64,000 bases of DNA from Mesorhizobium waimense. GTDB taxonomy: Bacteria; Pseudomonadota; Alphaproteobacteria; Rhizobiales; Rhizobiaceae. The notes beneath the pieces were generated by a model. It saw nothing but the letters and a program-made list of their open reading frames with translations. It had not been told where the DNA came from and did no database searches. The stretch lies in NCBI RefSeq assembly GCF_003601975.1, contig NZ_QZWZ01000010.1, positions 62,001 to 126,000 on the forward strand, given 5' to 3'. The number at the start of each line of letters is the position of its first letter. The stretch's first letter is position 1. Shown in pieces: positions 27,304-35,944 of this stretch. The position numbers and the translations under genes are program-made.

Positions 27304-27480
27304 ATGAAGAACATTCTATTCGCATCAGTCCTGGCTCTGGCTGCTGTTTCCGCGGCTGTCGCTCCCACGCAGGCCGAAACGGTGATCATCAAGACCGGCA
27401 AGCATCACTGCAAGACCAAACTGGTCACGCACTGGGTGCATCACCACAAGGTCGTTGAAAAAGTCAAAGTCTGCCACTGA
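27304..27480 (+). CDS. Small secreted His/Lys-rich protein (58 aa)
   Basis: The protein is MKNILFASVLALAAVSAAVA (signal, cleavage near TQAE) followed by a mature chain of about 35 residues rich in His and Lys, with two Cys (HHCKTK and VCH). GGGGA lies 6 bases before the ATG and a good terminator follows, supporting a real monocistronic gene. No family is recognised. The two Cys could form a disulfide and the His cluster could bind metal; both are inference. Confidence 0.65.
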   Translation: MKNILFASVLALAAVSAAVAPTQAETVIIKTGKHHCKTKLVTHWVHHHKVVEKVKVCH

Positions 27481-27503
27481 TCCTGTTCACGGCAGAAATC
27501 CTG

Positions 27504-27533
27504 ACCCGGTCGGCGAAAGCCGGCCGGGTTTTT
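27504..27533 (+). terminator. Rho-independent terminator after the 58-aa gene
   Basis: CCCGGTCGGC/GCCGGCCGGG stem (one G-U pair) with a GAAA tetraloop, followed by five T. It lies about 25 bases past the stop at 27480, between convergent genes. Confidence 0.9.
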
Positions 27534-27555
27534 CCATTCTTTCGGGAGAAGAGCG

Positions 27556-28194
27556 CTATCGGCCGAGCTGGCTCGCCGCACGCGCCAGGGCTTCGATCTC
27601 GTCCCACTTGCCGGCCTTGACCAATTCGTCCGGCGCCACCCAGGAGCCGCCGACGCAGGTGACATTGGGCAGGCTAAGATACTCGGCGGCGTTCTTGCCG
27701 GTGATCCCGCCGGTCGGGCAGAATTTCACGTCGGCGAGCGGCGAGGCGAAGGCTTTCAATGAGGCGATGCCGCCGGACTGTTCGGCCGGGAAGAATTTCA
27801 GGAAGCGCAAGCCGGCTTCGCGCGCGGCCATGATCTCGCCGGGTGTGATGGCGCCGGGCAGCAGCGGCACGGGGCTGTCTTTCGCCGCGTCCAGAAGCTG
27901 GTTGGTGATGCCGGGGCTGACGATGAACTTCGAGCCGGCGGCCGCCGCCTCGTCGAATTGTTTTGCATCCAGGATGGTGCCGGCGCCGACGACGGCGCCC
28001 TCGACCTCGCCGGCCACGCGGCGGATCGCTTCCAGTGCGTCGGCGGTCCTGAGCGTGATCTCGATCGCCGGCAACCCGCCGGCGGCCAATGCCCGGGCCA
28101 GCGGCACGGCATCCTTGACGTCGGCGATCTTCAGCACCGGGATGACCGGCTGGCCATTGAGGAGCGACAGGAGCTTTTCGGTCTTGCTGGGCAT
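27556..28194 (-). CDS. eda: KDPG/KHG aldolase (2-dehydro-3-deoxy-phosphogluconate aldolase)
   Basis: The 212-residue class I aldolase has the family motifs: catalytic Glu in IEITLRT, GAGTILDAKQ, the Schiff-base Lys in RFLKFFPAEQSGG, and FCPTGGIT. It splits 2-keto-3-deoxy-6-phosphogluconate to pyruvate and glyceraldehyde-3-phosphate, the last Entner-Doudoroff step. The start MPSKTEK at 28194 has GGAGAG upstream. No edd or zwf is adjacent. Confidence 0.93.
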   Translation of the reverse strand: MPSKTEKLLSLLNGQPVIPVLKIADVKDAVPLARALAAGGLPAIEITLRTADALEAIRRVAGEVEGAVVGAGTILDAKQFDEAAAAGSKFIVSPGITNQLLDAAKDSPVPLLPGAITPGEIMAAREAGLRFLKFFPAEQSGGIASLKAFASPLADVKFCPTGGITGKNAAEYLSLPNVTCVGGSWVAPDELVKAGKWDEIEALARAASQLGR

Positions 28195-28364
28195 TCGCTT
28201 GTCTCTCCGTATCGATGATTTCAACCGATTAGCAGAAGGCAGATTCTGAGTCCACGAAACGAGGCGTGTCGCGATGTCACGCGCACCGGGCCGCTTGCAA
28301 CGCCCAAGGCTGTCCTGTTCGCTCCGCCTTGAATTGGCTTTCAGCAGAGTTTAGTGGCTTGGCG

Positions 28365-29294
28365 ATGACAAGGTCCACCCACGATCAACCTGTTCGCGTC
28401 GCCGCGCTCTACAAATTTGCCCGGCTCGATGGCTTCGAGGCGCTGCGCGCGCCGCTCGCCGCCTTCTGCTGCGGGCGCGGCATCAAGGGCACGCTGCTGC
28501 TGGCGCATGAGGGCATCAACGGCACGGTCGCCGGCAGCGAGGCTGATATCGCCGCGCTGATCGATCATCTCCAGTCGATCGAAGGGCTTGCCGGCCTCGA
28601 GGTCAAATACAGCAGCGCCGCCGAGATGCCCTTCCATCGCATGAAGGTGCGGCTGAAGCGTGAGATCGTCACCATGGGTGTTGAGGATATTGACCCCTCG
28701 GCGAGTGCCGGCACCTATGTCGCGCCAGCCGACTGGAACGCGCTGATCTCGGACGCCGACACCGTCGTCATCGACACGCGCAACGCCTATGAAGTGTCGA
28801 TCGGCAGCTTCAAGGGCGCGGTCGATCCGGCGACATCGAGTTTTCGCGAGTTCCCGGCCTGGGTGGAAAAACATCGGGAAGAGTTGGAAGGCCGCAAGGT
28901 CGCCATGTTCTGCACCGGCGGCATACGCTGCGAGAAGGCGACGGCCTATGTGAAGTCGCTCGGCTTCGAGGACGTGTTCCACCTCAAGGGCGGCATCCTC
29001 AAATATCTCGAAGAGGTGCCGGCCGAGGAGAGCCTGTGGCAAGGCGAATGCTTCGTCTTCGACGAGCGCGTTTCGGTATCGCATGGCCTCACCGAGGGCG
29101 AGGCCGAGCTCTGCCGCGCCTGCCGGCATCCGCTGATCGCGGAGGACCTGCTGTCGCCGCGCTATACCGCGGGCATCTCATGCCCGCATTGCTTCGACGC
29201 GCGCTCGGATGAGGATCGCGCCCGCTATGCCGAGCGCCAGCGCCAGGTCGAACTTGCGCAAGCGCGTGGTGACGGTCCGCATATCGGCGGATAG
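28365..29294 (+). CDS. trhO: tRNA uridine(34) hydroxylase, rhodanese-like (TrhO/YceA family)
   Basis: The 309-residue protein has the TrhO layout: an N-terminal acylphosphatase-like domain ([17 protein letters not shown]), a central rhodanese domain with catalytic Cys in [16 protein letters not shown], and a C-terminal Cys-rich segment ([15 protein letters not shown]). TrhO makes ho5U34 in tRNA wobble positions. The ATG at 28365 is chosen because the conserved region ([10 protein letters not shown]) starts soon after; the frame extends upstream to 28266. No strong SD is visible. Confidence 0.9.
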   Translation: MTRSTHDQPVRVAALYKFARLDGFEALRAPLAAFCCGRGIKGTLLLAHEGINGTVAGSEADIAALIDHLQSIEGLAGLEVKYSSAAEMPFHRMKVRLKREIVTMGVEDIDPSASAGTYVAPADWNALISDADTVVIDTRNAYEVSIGSFKGAVDPATSSFREFPAWVEKHREELEGRKVAMFCTGGIRCEKATAYVKSLGFEDVFHLKGGILKYLEEVPAEESLWQGECFVFDERVSVSHGLTEGEAELCRACRHPLIAEDLLSPRYTAGISCPHCFDARSDEDRARYAERQRQVELAQARGDGPHIGG

Positions 29295-29329
29295 CGCTGC
29301 GGTAACAACTGTTGCCGGCTTCGGCTGCA

Positions 29330-29692
29330 TCACCACGCGACGGAGTAGCGGTCGATCACCCAAAGCCATGTGCCGTCGTCCTGCCGGCGGGCGACCTCGG
29401 TGGTTATGCTCCCGTCAGGCAGCCTGGTTGAGGTGAGCGCTAGATCGCCATTGATCAGGGCAGGGCGCTGCTCTCCGGAGGCAAATTTCCGGCCCGTCGC
29501 GTTGATCTCCGCGAAGAGCGCTCGGATTGCCTCGCGGCCTCGCGTCAGCTGGCCCTCGCCATTGTCGACCATGGCGTTTGGCTCGAACAGCGCTACCATT
29601 CCGTCGATGTCACTTGCCCATTGGCGGGCAATCAAAAGGCACTCCAGATCCTGCGGATCCAGCGCCGGCGCGCGGTCTGGTTCAACGGTCAC
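29330..29692 (-). CDS. NTF2-like / SnoaL-type small protein
   Basis: The 120-residue protein has a cone-fold pattern: helix IARQWASDIDGMVALFEPNA, then RGREAIRALFAEI and the beta-strands LALTSTRLPDGSITTEVARR and WLWVIDRYSV. Such proteins (DUF4440/SnoaL groups) range from isomerases to unknown. The GTG at 29692 is chosen because GGGAGGAG lies immediately upstream; the frame extends to 29764 without support. Specific function unknown. Confidence 0.75.
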   Translation of the reverse strand: MTVEPDRAPALDPQDLECLLIARQWASDIDGMVALFEPNAMVDNGEGQLTRGREAIRALFAEINATGRKFASGEQRPALINGDLALTSTRLPDGSITTEVARRQDDGTWLWVIDRYSVAW

Positions 29693-29886
29693 GGCGAACT
29701 CCTCCCTCGTCGAGGGTTGCGACACTAGCCGAAGCCGGGGCCGGTTTCGACACACCGGTTTCAACTTGAGCTGTCACCGGCATTTCCGACAAAGCACCCG
29801 CCCGTCATTGTAATGTCAATGTACGGGCCCTACCTCTTCGACGTTCGAAACATGCCCGTTCGGCCGGGCAAATTCTGGAGGCACTG

Positions 29887-30627
29887 ATGTTCGATCCCAA
29901 GAAGCTCCTCGACGATCTGCTCGGCTCGCAAATCCCCGGCACAAGCGGCACCGTCCGCGACAAGGCAGGCCAGGCCGTGCAGATGGCCAAGGACAATCCG
30001 CTTGCTGCCGGTGCGCTGGCCGCGGTGCTGCTTGGAACCGGCGCCGGCCGGCAGGTCACCGGTACGGCTGTGAAGCTCGGCGGACTGGCCGCCATTGGCG
30101 GCCTCGCCTACAAGGCTTACCAGAACTACAAGGCCGGCAATGCGCCGGCGCAAACGCCGGCCGCCGGCGAGCCGGAATTGCTGCCGCCGCCCGCCGACAC
30201 CGCCTTCCATCCGTCACAGGCGCCGCAAGGCGAGGACGAATTCACGCTGACGCTGGTGCGGGCGATGATCTCGGCGGCGAAGGCCGACGGCCATGTCGAC
30301 GACGAAGAACGCCAGAAGATCGCCGGCAAGCTCAGCCTGTCCGGCATCGGCACGGAAGCGGAGGAATTCCTGATGTCGGAACTGGAAAGTCCGCTCGACC
30401 TCGATACGCTGGTCGCCGGCGCCAAGACCGATGCGCAGAAGCTCGAACTCTACACGGCCTCGCGCCTCACCATCGATCCCGACACGCGCGCCGAACGCGG
30501 CTATCTCGACCTGCTCGCCGGGCGTCTCGGCCTGCCGGACGCGCTGGTCGATCATGTCGAGGCGACGGTGTCGGCGGCGAAGGTTCCGGTCACGAACGCC
30601 GGCACGTCACCCAACCCGCGCTGGTAG
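29887..30627 (+). CDS. DUF533 / TerB-like protein
   Basis: The 246-residue protein has an N-terminal region with small Gly/Ala-rich hydrophobic segments (AAGALAAVLLGTGAG, LGGLAAIGGLAYKAY). A C-terminal TerB-like helical domain (about 118-235) follows, with the acidic motif SAAKADGHVDDEERQKI. This is the DUF533 (YebE) family, inner-membrane-associated proteins of unknown function sometimes annotated with tellurite resistance. GGAGG precedes the ATG. No other ter genes are nearby. Confidence 0.88.
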   Translation: MFDPKKLLDDLLGSQIPGTSGTVRDKAGQAVQMAKDNPLAAGALAAVLLGTGAGRQVTGTAVKLGGLAAIGGLAYKAYQNYKAGNAPAQTPAAGEPELLPPPADTAFHPSQAPQGEDEFTLTLVRAMISAAKADGHVDDEERQKIAGKLSLSGIGTEAEEFLMSELESPLDLDTLVAGAKTDAQKLELYTASRLTIDPDTRAERGYLDLLAGRLGLPDALVDHVEATVSAAKVPVTNAGTSPNPRW

Positions 30628-30659
30628 GCGAGAGCTTGCAGCAGGGAGGCCGTTCTCGC

Positions 30660-30769
30660 GTTAGTGCCTCGTTAACCGAGCAAGCGCATCATTCTAAGCA
30701 GTCGGACCGGCTTTTCCTCCTCCCAAGCCCGGTTCAGATCAGGGGCGGTCGCCAATGACCGCCCTTTTT
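30660..30769 (+). ncRNA. Candidate anti-Shine-Dalgarno sRNA (alpha-r14/suhB-like)
   Basis: The gap between two plus-strand genes holds three consecutive hairpins: CTCG/CGAG (30668-30680); then ACCGG (30706-30710) pairing with CCGGT (30729-30733) and exposing TCCTCCTCCC (30715-30724), a perfect anti-SD loop; then a terminator. This is the layout of the alphaproteobacterial alpha-r14/suhB family of trans-acting sRNAs that sequester ribosome sites with an unpaired CCUCCUCCC motif. The 5' end is approximate. It could instead be a 3' UTR product of the DUF533 gene. Confidence 0.62.
30741..30769 (+). terminator. Rho-independent terminator of the candidate sRNA
   Basis: Perfect eight-base stem GGGCGGTC/GACCGCCC with a six-base loop GCCAAT and five T at 30765-30769. 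It ends either the sRNA or the DUF533 transcript, before the SDR gene. Confidence 0.88.
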
Positions 30770-30859
30770 GTTGAACTGATCACGAATGGTTCGGCTTGCC
30801 ATGGGAGCCGTCATTTGCGATGGCACATGTTCTTCCAGCCATGATCAGGGAGGTCGGCG

Positions 30860-31621
30860 ATGACAGCCATCACAGAGAAAACCGCCATCGTCACCGGCGC
30901 CGGCACCGGCATCGGCAAGAGTGTCGCCACCGCGCTGCTCAAGGCGGGCTGGAACACGGTGTTCTGCGGCCGCCGCAAGGCGGTGCTGGAGGAGGCGATC
31001 GCTGAAGCCGGGAAAACGGATGCCAAGGCGCTGGCGGTTGCCTGCGACATCAGCAAGGCCGACCAGGTCGACGATCTCTTCGAGACGGCGCTGGAGGCAT
31101 TCGGGCGTGTCGACCTGCTCTTCAACAATGCCGGCATGGGCTACAAGTCGACATTGATCGACGAGATTCCTGTCGAGGTGTGGACCGACATCGTTGGCGT
31201 CAATCTCACCGGCTCGTTCCTGTGCGCGCGCGCCGCTTTCGGCGCCATGCGCCGGCAGCAGCCGATGGGTGGCCGCATCATCAACAACGGCTCGGTGTCG
31301 GCCTATGCGCCGCGGCCTGGCTCGGTGCCTTACACCGCGACCAAGCACGCCATCACCGGGCTGACCAAGACGTTGGCGCTCGACGGCCGGCCCTATGACA
31401 TCGCCTGCGGCCAGATCGACATCGGCAACGCACTGACCGACATGGCGCAAGCGATGACGGTCGGCGTGCCGCAGGCCAACGGGTCGATGGCCGCCGAAGC
31501 GGTGATGGATGTCGAGCGCGTCGCCGACGCCGTCGTCCACATGGCGAGCCTACCGCTCGATGCCAACGTACTGTTCATGACCGTGATGGCGACCAAGATG
31601 CCGTTCGTCGGGCGCGGGTGA
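30860..31621 (+). CDS. SDR family oxidoreductase
   Basis: The 253-residue classical short-chain dehydrogenase has the cofactor motif TGAGTGIGKS (about 14-23), NNAG in LLFNNAGMG, catalytic Ser in NNGSVSAYAP and YTATK (Tyr-x-x-x-Lys) after SVP. The Arg in CGRRK after strand 2 suggests NADP(H). GGAGG precedes the ATG at 30860. The substrate cannot be inferred. It is convergent with the aminotransferase gene. Confidence 0.9.
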   Translation: MTAITEKTAIVTGAGTGIGKSVATALLKAGWNTVFCGRRKAVLEEAIAEAGKTDAKALAVACDISKADQVDDLFETALEAFGRVDLLFNNAGMGYKSTLIDEIPVEVWTDIVGVNLTGSFLCARAAFGAMRRQQPMGGRIINNGSVSAYAPRPGSVPYTATKHAITGLTKTLALDGRPYDIACGQIDIGNALTDMAQAMTVGVPQANGSMAAEAVMDVERVADAVVHMASLPLDANVLFMTVMATKMPFVGRG

Positions 31622-31643
31622 GCAGCCGGTTTGCGTAAGCGAA

Positions 31644-31668
31644 TTCATCGTGCCAGTGGCACGATGAA
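31644..31668. repeat. Perfect 12-base inverted repeat between convergent genes
   Basis: TTCATCGTGCCA (31644-31655) and TGGCACGATGAA (31657-31668) are separated by one base. No T-run follows on either strand, so it is not a classic terminator. It may be a dispersed palindrome or a dyad binding site. Confidence 0.6.
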
Positions 31669-31725
31669 AGGCCGGCGAACGCCGGGACGCTGCGCAGCAG
31701 CGGGGACCCGGCCGGGCGACCTTGG

Positions 31726-32910
31726 TTACTTCTTCAAAAACGCCTCGATCCGCTCCAGCGCGCGCAGGATGTTCTCCTCGGAATTGGCGTAGGAGAGCCT
31801 GATATAGCCTTCGCCGAGAATACCGAAGTCGGGGCCGCCGATCAGCGCCACGCCGGCATCCTCAAGCAGCGCCGAGGCGAGTTTTTTTGCTTTCCAGCCG
31901 GTCTTGGAGACATTCGGGAAGGCGTAGAATGCACCCTTCGGCGTGATGCAGGAAACGCCGGGCAGAGCATTCAGCCCCTCGACCACGACCTTCCGGCGGC
32001 GATCGAAGGCACGCATCATCTTGTCGACATCGTCCTGCGGACCGTCGATGGCGGCGATGCCGGCGAACTGGCTCGGCGCGTTGACGCAGGACCAGCAATT
32101 CACCGCCAGCTTGCGCACCTTGTCGTAGAGATGGGCACCTTTGTCGCCGTTCGGCCAGATCGACCAGCCCATGCGCCAGCCGGTCATTGCCCAGGTCTTC
32201 GACCAGCCGTTCAGCACGATCAGCCGGTCACGGATTTCGGGGAAGGTGAGCAGCGAGCAATGCTTCTCGCCGTCATAGGTCATCACGTCGTAGATCTCGT
32301 CGGAGAGGATGGCGACGTGCGGGTGCGCCTGCAATCCCTTGACCAGCTTTTCGATCTCGGCCCGCGGCGTCACGCCGCCGGTCGGGTTGGCCGGCGAGTT
32401 GAGGATCAGGAGCCTCGTCTTCGGCGTGATCAGCGCCAGCGTCTCGTCGGCCGAAAAGGCGAAGCCGTTTTCCTCACGGATCGGCACCGGGATGGGGGCC
32501 GCGCCGGTGAATTCGATCATCGAGCGGTAGATCGGAAAGCCGGGGTCGGGATAGAGGATTTCCGTCCCCGGTTCGCCGAACATCAGGATCGCGGCGAACA
32601 TGGTCGGCTTGCCGCCTGGCAGGATCATCACGCTCTCCGGCGACACCTCGACGCCGGTGGTGGTCAGCGTACGGCGCACCACCGCTTCGCGCGTCGCCAG
32701 CAAGCCGTTGGCCGGCGTGTAGCCATGGTGGCCATCGCGCAGCGCCTTGATCGCCGCCTCGACGATGTGCTGCGGCGTCTTGAAGTCGGGCTGGCCGATG
32801 CCGAGATTGACGATGTCGCGGCCCTGGTGCGCTAGTGCTGTCGCCCGCGCGAGCACCGCGAAGGCATTTTCCTCGCCGAGACGGTCAAAGGCCGAAATCG
32901 TGTGGAGCAT
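31726..32910 (-). CDS. PLP-dependent aminotransferase class I/II (aspartate/aromatic type)
   Basis: The 394-residue fold-type I enzyme has the family elements: NLGIGQPDFKTP at the N-terminus, NSPANPTGGV, ILSDEIYDVM and the PLP Lys in SKTWAMTGWRMGW. It resembles the aspartate/alanine aminotransferases annotated as class I/II in rhizobia; amino donor specificity is not readable. The ATG at 32910 lies after a GGGACGGG stretch. The next gene upstream is divergent. Confidence 0.9.
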   Translation of the reverse strand: MLHTISAFDRLGEENAFAVLARATALAHQGRDIVNLGIGQPDFKTPQHIVEAAIKALRDGHHGYTPANGLLATREAVVRRTLTTTGVEVSPESVMILPGGKPTMFAAILMFGEPGTEILYPDPGFPIYRSMIEFTGAAPIPVPIREENGFAFSADETLALITPKTRLLILNSPANPTGGVTPRAEIEKLVKGLQAHPHVAILSDEIYDVMTYDGEKHCSLLTFPEIRDRLIVLNGWSKTWAMTGWRMGWSIWPNGDKGAHLYDKVRKLAVNCWSCVNAPSQFAGIAAIDGPQDDVDKMMRAFDRRRKVVVEGLNALPGVSCITPKGAFYAFPNVSKTGWKAKKLASALLEDAGVALIGGPDFGILGEGYIRLSYANSEENILRALERIEAFLKK

Positions 32911-32993
32911 TTTTCCCGTCCCTGTGGTTCTTTCTCTCAGCGTGCGTTTTTGTGAGCGTCCGGTCACAAAAGTCAAACGGATTGGAGCCTTGC

Positions 32994-33680
32994 GTGTCGG
33001 AAAATCTCGAGAATTGGCGGCCGCGTCCGCGGCCCGAACGCAAAGTGCTTGAAGGCCGCACTGTCAGGCTTGAACCACTGAGCGCCGCGAAGCATGGCGA
33101 CGGCCTCTACGAGGCGTCGTCAGTGTCCGACGTCGGCGGCCGCTTCGCCTGGCTGCCCGAGTATCCGCCAGAAACCCGCGCCGCTTTCCAGCCCTGGCTG
33201 GACAAGGTCGAAGCCAGCGAGGATCCGCTGTTCTTCACCGTCATCGACAAGGCAAGCGGCAAGGTCGCCGGACGCCAAACGTTGATGCGCATAGATCCGG
33301 CCTATGGCGTGATCGAGATCGGCAACATCTATTGGGGGCCAATCATCTCGCGCAAGCCGGCGGCGACCGAAGCGCAGTTCCTGTTCATGAAGTACATATT
33401 CGACGAGCTCGGCTATCGCCGTTACGAATGGAAATGCAACAACCGCAACGAGCCGTCGAAGCGCGCGGCCGAGCGTTTCGGCTTCAAGTTCGAGGGCATT
33501 TTCCGCCAGCATCTTGTCGTCAAGGGTGAAAACCGCGATACCGCGTGGTACTCGATCATCGACAAGGAATGGCCTGATCTGAGCAGAGCCTATGAGGCAT
33601 GGCTCGACCCGGCCAATTTCGACGGCAAGGGCCAGCAGAAGCGGCGGCTCGAGGATTTCCGCGCCGAGTTCGGTGCGTAG
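32994..33680 (+). CDS. GNAT acetyltransferase, RimJ/RimL-like
   Basis: The 228-residue protein has the GNAT pattern of RimJ/RimL enzymes: LEGRTVRLEPLSAA, IEIGNIYWGP, FDELGYRRYEWKCNNRNEPS and SKRAAERFGFKFEG. A GTG start at 32994 is chosen because GGAG lies 8 bases upstream; the frame is open from 32835 but that overlaps the divergent aminotransferase. It probably acetylates an N-terminal or small-molecule amine; substrate unknown. The metal exporter gene starts 13 bases downstream, likely in the same transcript. Confidence 0.85.
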   Translation: MSENLENWRPRPRPERKVLEGRTVRLEPLSAAKHGDGLYEASSVSDVGGRFAWLPEYPPETRAAFQPWLDKVEASEDPLFFTVIDKASGKVAGRQTLMRIDPAYGVIEIGNIYWGPIISRKPAATEAQFLFMKYIFDELGYRRYEWKCNNRNEPSKRAAERFGFKFEGIFRQHLVVKGENRDTAWYSIIDKEWPDLSRAYEAWLDPANFDGKGQQKRRLEDFRAEFGA

Positions 33681-33693
33681 CAGGAGTTCATGG

Positions 33694-34689
33694 ATGGCGC
33701 ATAGCCACGATCATGGTTCGCATGGGCACGGTTCGCCGGGACACGCCCACAGCCATGGTGCCGGCCATGTGCACGGCTCGACCGACAAGAAGCGTGTGCT
33801 GATCGCCGCCTGCCTGACGGCCGGCTTCATGGTCGCGGAGGCGCTTGGTGGCCTGCTGACGGGGTCGCTGGCGCTGCTGGCGGATGCCGGCCATATGCTC
33901 GCCGATTCGATCGCGCTCGGCCTTGCCTGGTATGCCTTCCATCTTGCGGGACGGCCAGCGACGGTCCGGCTCACCTATGGCTTCGGCCGGGTCAAGACAT
34001 TAGTCGCCTATACCAACGGCATCGCCATCTTCGCCATCGCACTGTGGATCATCTACGAAGCCTGGGGCCGCCTGCTGACGCCGGCGCCGGTGCTCGGCGG
34101 ACCGATGCTGGTGGTGGCGATCGCCGGCCTGCTGGTGAACATCGGTTCGTTCTTCGTGCTGCATGGCGGCGATCGCGACAACCTCAACATGCGCGGCGCC
34201 ATCCTGCACGTGCTGGGCGACCTGCTCGGCTCGGCGGCGGCCATCGTTGCGGCCCTGGTCATCCTGGCGACCGGCTGGACGCCCATCGATCCGATCCTGT
34301 CGGTGCTGGTCTCGCTGCTCATCCTGTCGACGGCGTGGTCGCTAATGCGTGAAGCCGCCCATGTCCTGCTCGAAGGCGTGCCGGCTAGCCTCGACCGTGA
34401 TCTCATCGCCAAGGACCTGGAAGGGACGGTGAAGGGCGTACGCGAGGTGCATCACATGCATGTCTGGTCGCTCGATGGCTCAGCCAACATGGCGACGCTG
34501 CACGCCTGCCTCAATGACGGGGTCGATGCCCATACCGCGGTCAGCGCCATCAAGAAACGGCTTGCAGCCGAGCACGGCATCAGCCATGCCACTGTCGAAC
34601 CGGAATTCGGGCACTGCGCCGATGACGAGCATGACCACGACCATGACCATGCACACGGTACGACGCCGCATCACGGTCACTATCACTGA
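33694..34689 (+). CDS. Cation diffusion facilitator (CDF) metal exporter
   Basis: The 331-residue protein has His-rich ends (HSHDHGSHGHGSPGHAHSHG at the start; HDHDHDHAHG near the end). Six membrane segments follow the N-terminus, with the metal-site motif LLADAGHMLADS and NMRGAILHVLGDLLGS (HxxxD pairs typical of Zn exporters). A cytoplasmic domain has HHMHVWSLDG. It exports Zn2+ (or Co/Cd) by proton antiport. CAGGAG precedes the ATG at 33694. Next comes a small two-span membrane protein. Confidence 0.93.
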   Translation: MAHSHDHGSHGHGSPGHAHSHGAGHVHGSTDKKRVLIAACLTAGFMVAEALGGLLTGSLALLADAGHMLADSIALGLAWYAFHLAGRPATVRLTYGFGRVKTLVAYTNGIAIFAIALWIIYEAWGRLLTPAPVLGGPMLVVAIAGLLVNIGSFFVLHGGDRDNLNMRGAILHVLGDLLGSAAAIVAALVILATGWTPIDPILSVLVSLLILSTAWSLMREAAHVLLEGVPASLDRDLIAKDLEGTVKGVREVHHMHVWSLDGSANMATLHACLNDGVDAHTAVSAIKKRLAAEHGISHATVEPEFGHCADDEHDHDHDHAHGTTPHHGHYH

Positions 34690-34743
34690 CGCAGGGAGTT
34701 CTGTGACATTGGCAACGAAGTTTCGCCGCGTCGGGCGCACGTG

Positions 34744-34950
34744 ATGGATCGTGACACGCGCAATGCGCTGATCGCGGCGGCATGGATCATGCTGCTGTTC
34801 GGCCTCGCCGCCTATTGGCTGCCAACGGTGATGCTGGCAGTCGGCAGCGTGTCGACCGTTCTTGCAGTCATTGTCGCGGCAATCTTCCTGCTGGCGTTGT
34901 TCGTCGTGTTCTGGCTGCGCGGCCGCAGCCAACGCAAAAAGGGTCTTTGA
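34744..34950 (+). CDS. Small two-span membrane protein (68 aa)
   Basis: The protein has two hydrophobic helices (AAWIMLLFGLAAYWLPTVML; VSTVLAVIVAAIFLLALFVV) and a basic tail FWLRGRSQRKKGL. It lies between the CDF exporter and a dehydrogenase gene, two bases from the latter, so it is probably in the same operon. No family is recognised. It could be an accessory to the exporter, but nothing in the sequence shows this. Confidence 0.6.
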   Translation: MDRDTRNALIAAAWIMLLFGLAAYWLPTVMLAVGSVSTVLAVIVAAIFLLALFVVFWLRGRSQRKKGL

Positions 34951-34952
34951 CA

Positions 34953-35930
34953 ATGCGCATTCTGATCACCGGCGCGGCAGGCATGGTCGGCCGCAAGCTC
35001 ATTGCCCGGCTGGCGAAGGACCGGACGCTGCGCGGGCAAAAGATCACCGCGCTCGACCTGCACGACATCGTGCCGCCGCAGGCGCCCGCCATTGAAGGCG
35101 TCGATGCCTCCATCCATACGGGCGATCTCGCAGCCCCCGGCGCGACGGCAAGCCTGGTCGCTTTGCGTCCCGACGTGATCTTTCATCTCGCGGGTGTGGT
35201 GTCGGGTGAGGCGGAGGCCAATTTCGATCTCGGCTACCGCGTCAATCTCGACGGCACGCGGGCGCTGTTCGACGCCGTCCGGCTGGCGGCGTTCGCACCA
35301 CGCCTTGTCTTCACCTCGTCGATCGCCGTGTTCGGCGCGCCGTTCCCCGAGATCATCCCGGACGAGTTCCATCCCACGCCGCTGACCTCCTACGGCACGC
35401 AGAAGCTGATGGGCGAGGCGCTGCTTGCCGACTATTCCAGGCGCGGCTTCTTCGATGGCATCGGCATCCGGCTGCCGACCATTTGCGTGCGGCCCGGAAA
35501 GCCGAACAAGGCCGCCTCCGGGTTCTTCTCCGGCATCATCCGCGAGCCGCTGAGCGGTCAGGAAGCGATCCTGCCGGTGCCGCGCTCGGTCGTGCACACC
35601 CATGCCAGCCCGCGCTCGGCGGTGAACTTCCTGATCCATGCGGCCGGGATCGACGGCAGCGCCGTCGGACCGCGCCGCAACCTGACCATGCCCGGCGTCG
35701 CCGTCACGGTCGGCGAGCAGATCGAGGCGCTGGAACGCGTCGCCGGCGCCAGCGCGGTGAAGCTGATCCGCGAGCAACCCGACGAAACGGTCTGGGCGAT
35801 TGTGAAGGGCTGGCCGACGCGGTTCGAGGCGCGGCGTTCGAGGGAGCTTGGCTTCAGCGCCGAAAAGAGTTTCGACGAGATCATCCACGCCCATATCGAG
35901 GATGAGCTCGACGGCAAGGTCGCGGGTTAA
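34953..35930 (+). CDS. NAD-dependent epimerase/dehydratase, DenD-like (D-erythronate dehydrogenase)
   Basis: The 325-residue extended SDR starts MRILITGAAGMVGRKLI (GxxGxxG). It has FHLAGVVSGEAEANFD, Ser in FTSSIAVFG and the Tyr/Lys pair in LTSYGTQKLMGEALL. RLPTICVRPGKPNKAASGF is characteristic of the DenD/YfcH-like branch that oxidises four-carbon sugar acids. The companion denABC genes are not adjacent, so the substrate stays tentative. It begins two bases after the small membrane protein and converges with the NicO gene. Confidence 0.8.
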   Translation: MRILITGAAGMVGRKLIARLAKDRTLRGQKITALDLHDIVPPQAPAIEGVDASIHTGDLAAPGATASLVALRPDVIFHLAGVVSGEAEANFDLGYRVNLDGTRALFDAVRLAAFAPRLVFTSSIAVFGAPFPEIIPDEFHPTPLTSYGTQKLMGEALLADYSRRGFFDGIGIRLPTICVRPGKPNKAASGFFSGIIREPLSGQEAILPVPRSVVHTHASPRSAVNFLIHAAGIDGSAVGPRRNLTMPGVAVTVGEQIEALERVAGASAVKLIREQPDETVWAIVKGWPTRFEARRSRELGFSAEKSFDEIIHAHIEDELDGKVAG

Positions 35931-35944
35931 GCGGCGCCCTGGCG

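Noticed and set aside
27171-27458. 95-codon plus-strand frame starting inside repeat copy B
   Set aside because: It begins in the dispersed repeat and overlaps the 58-residue secreted protein, which has the signal peptide and SD.
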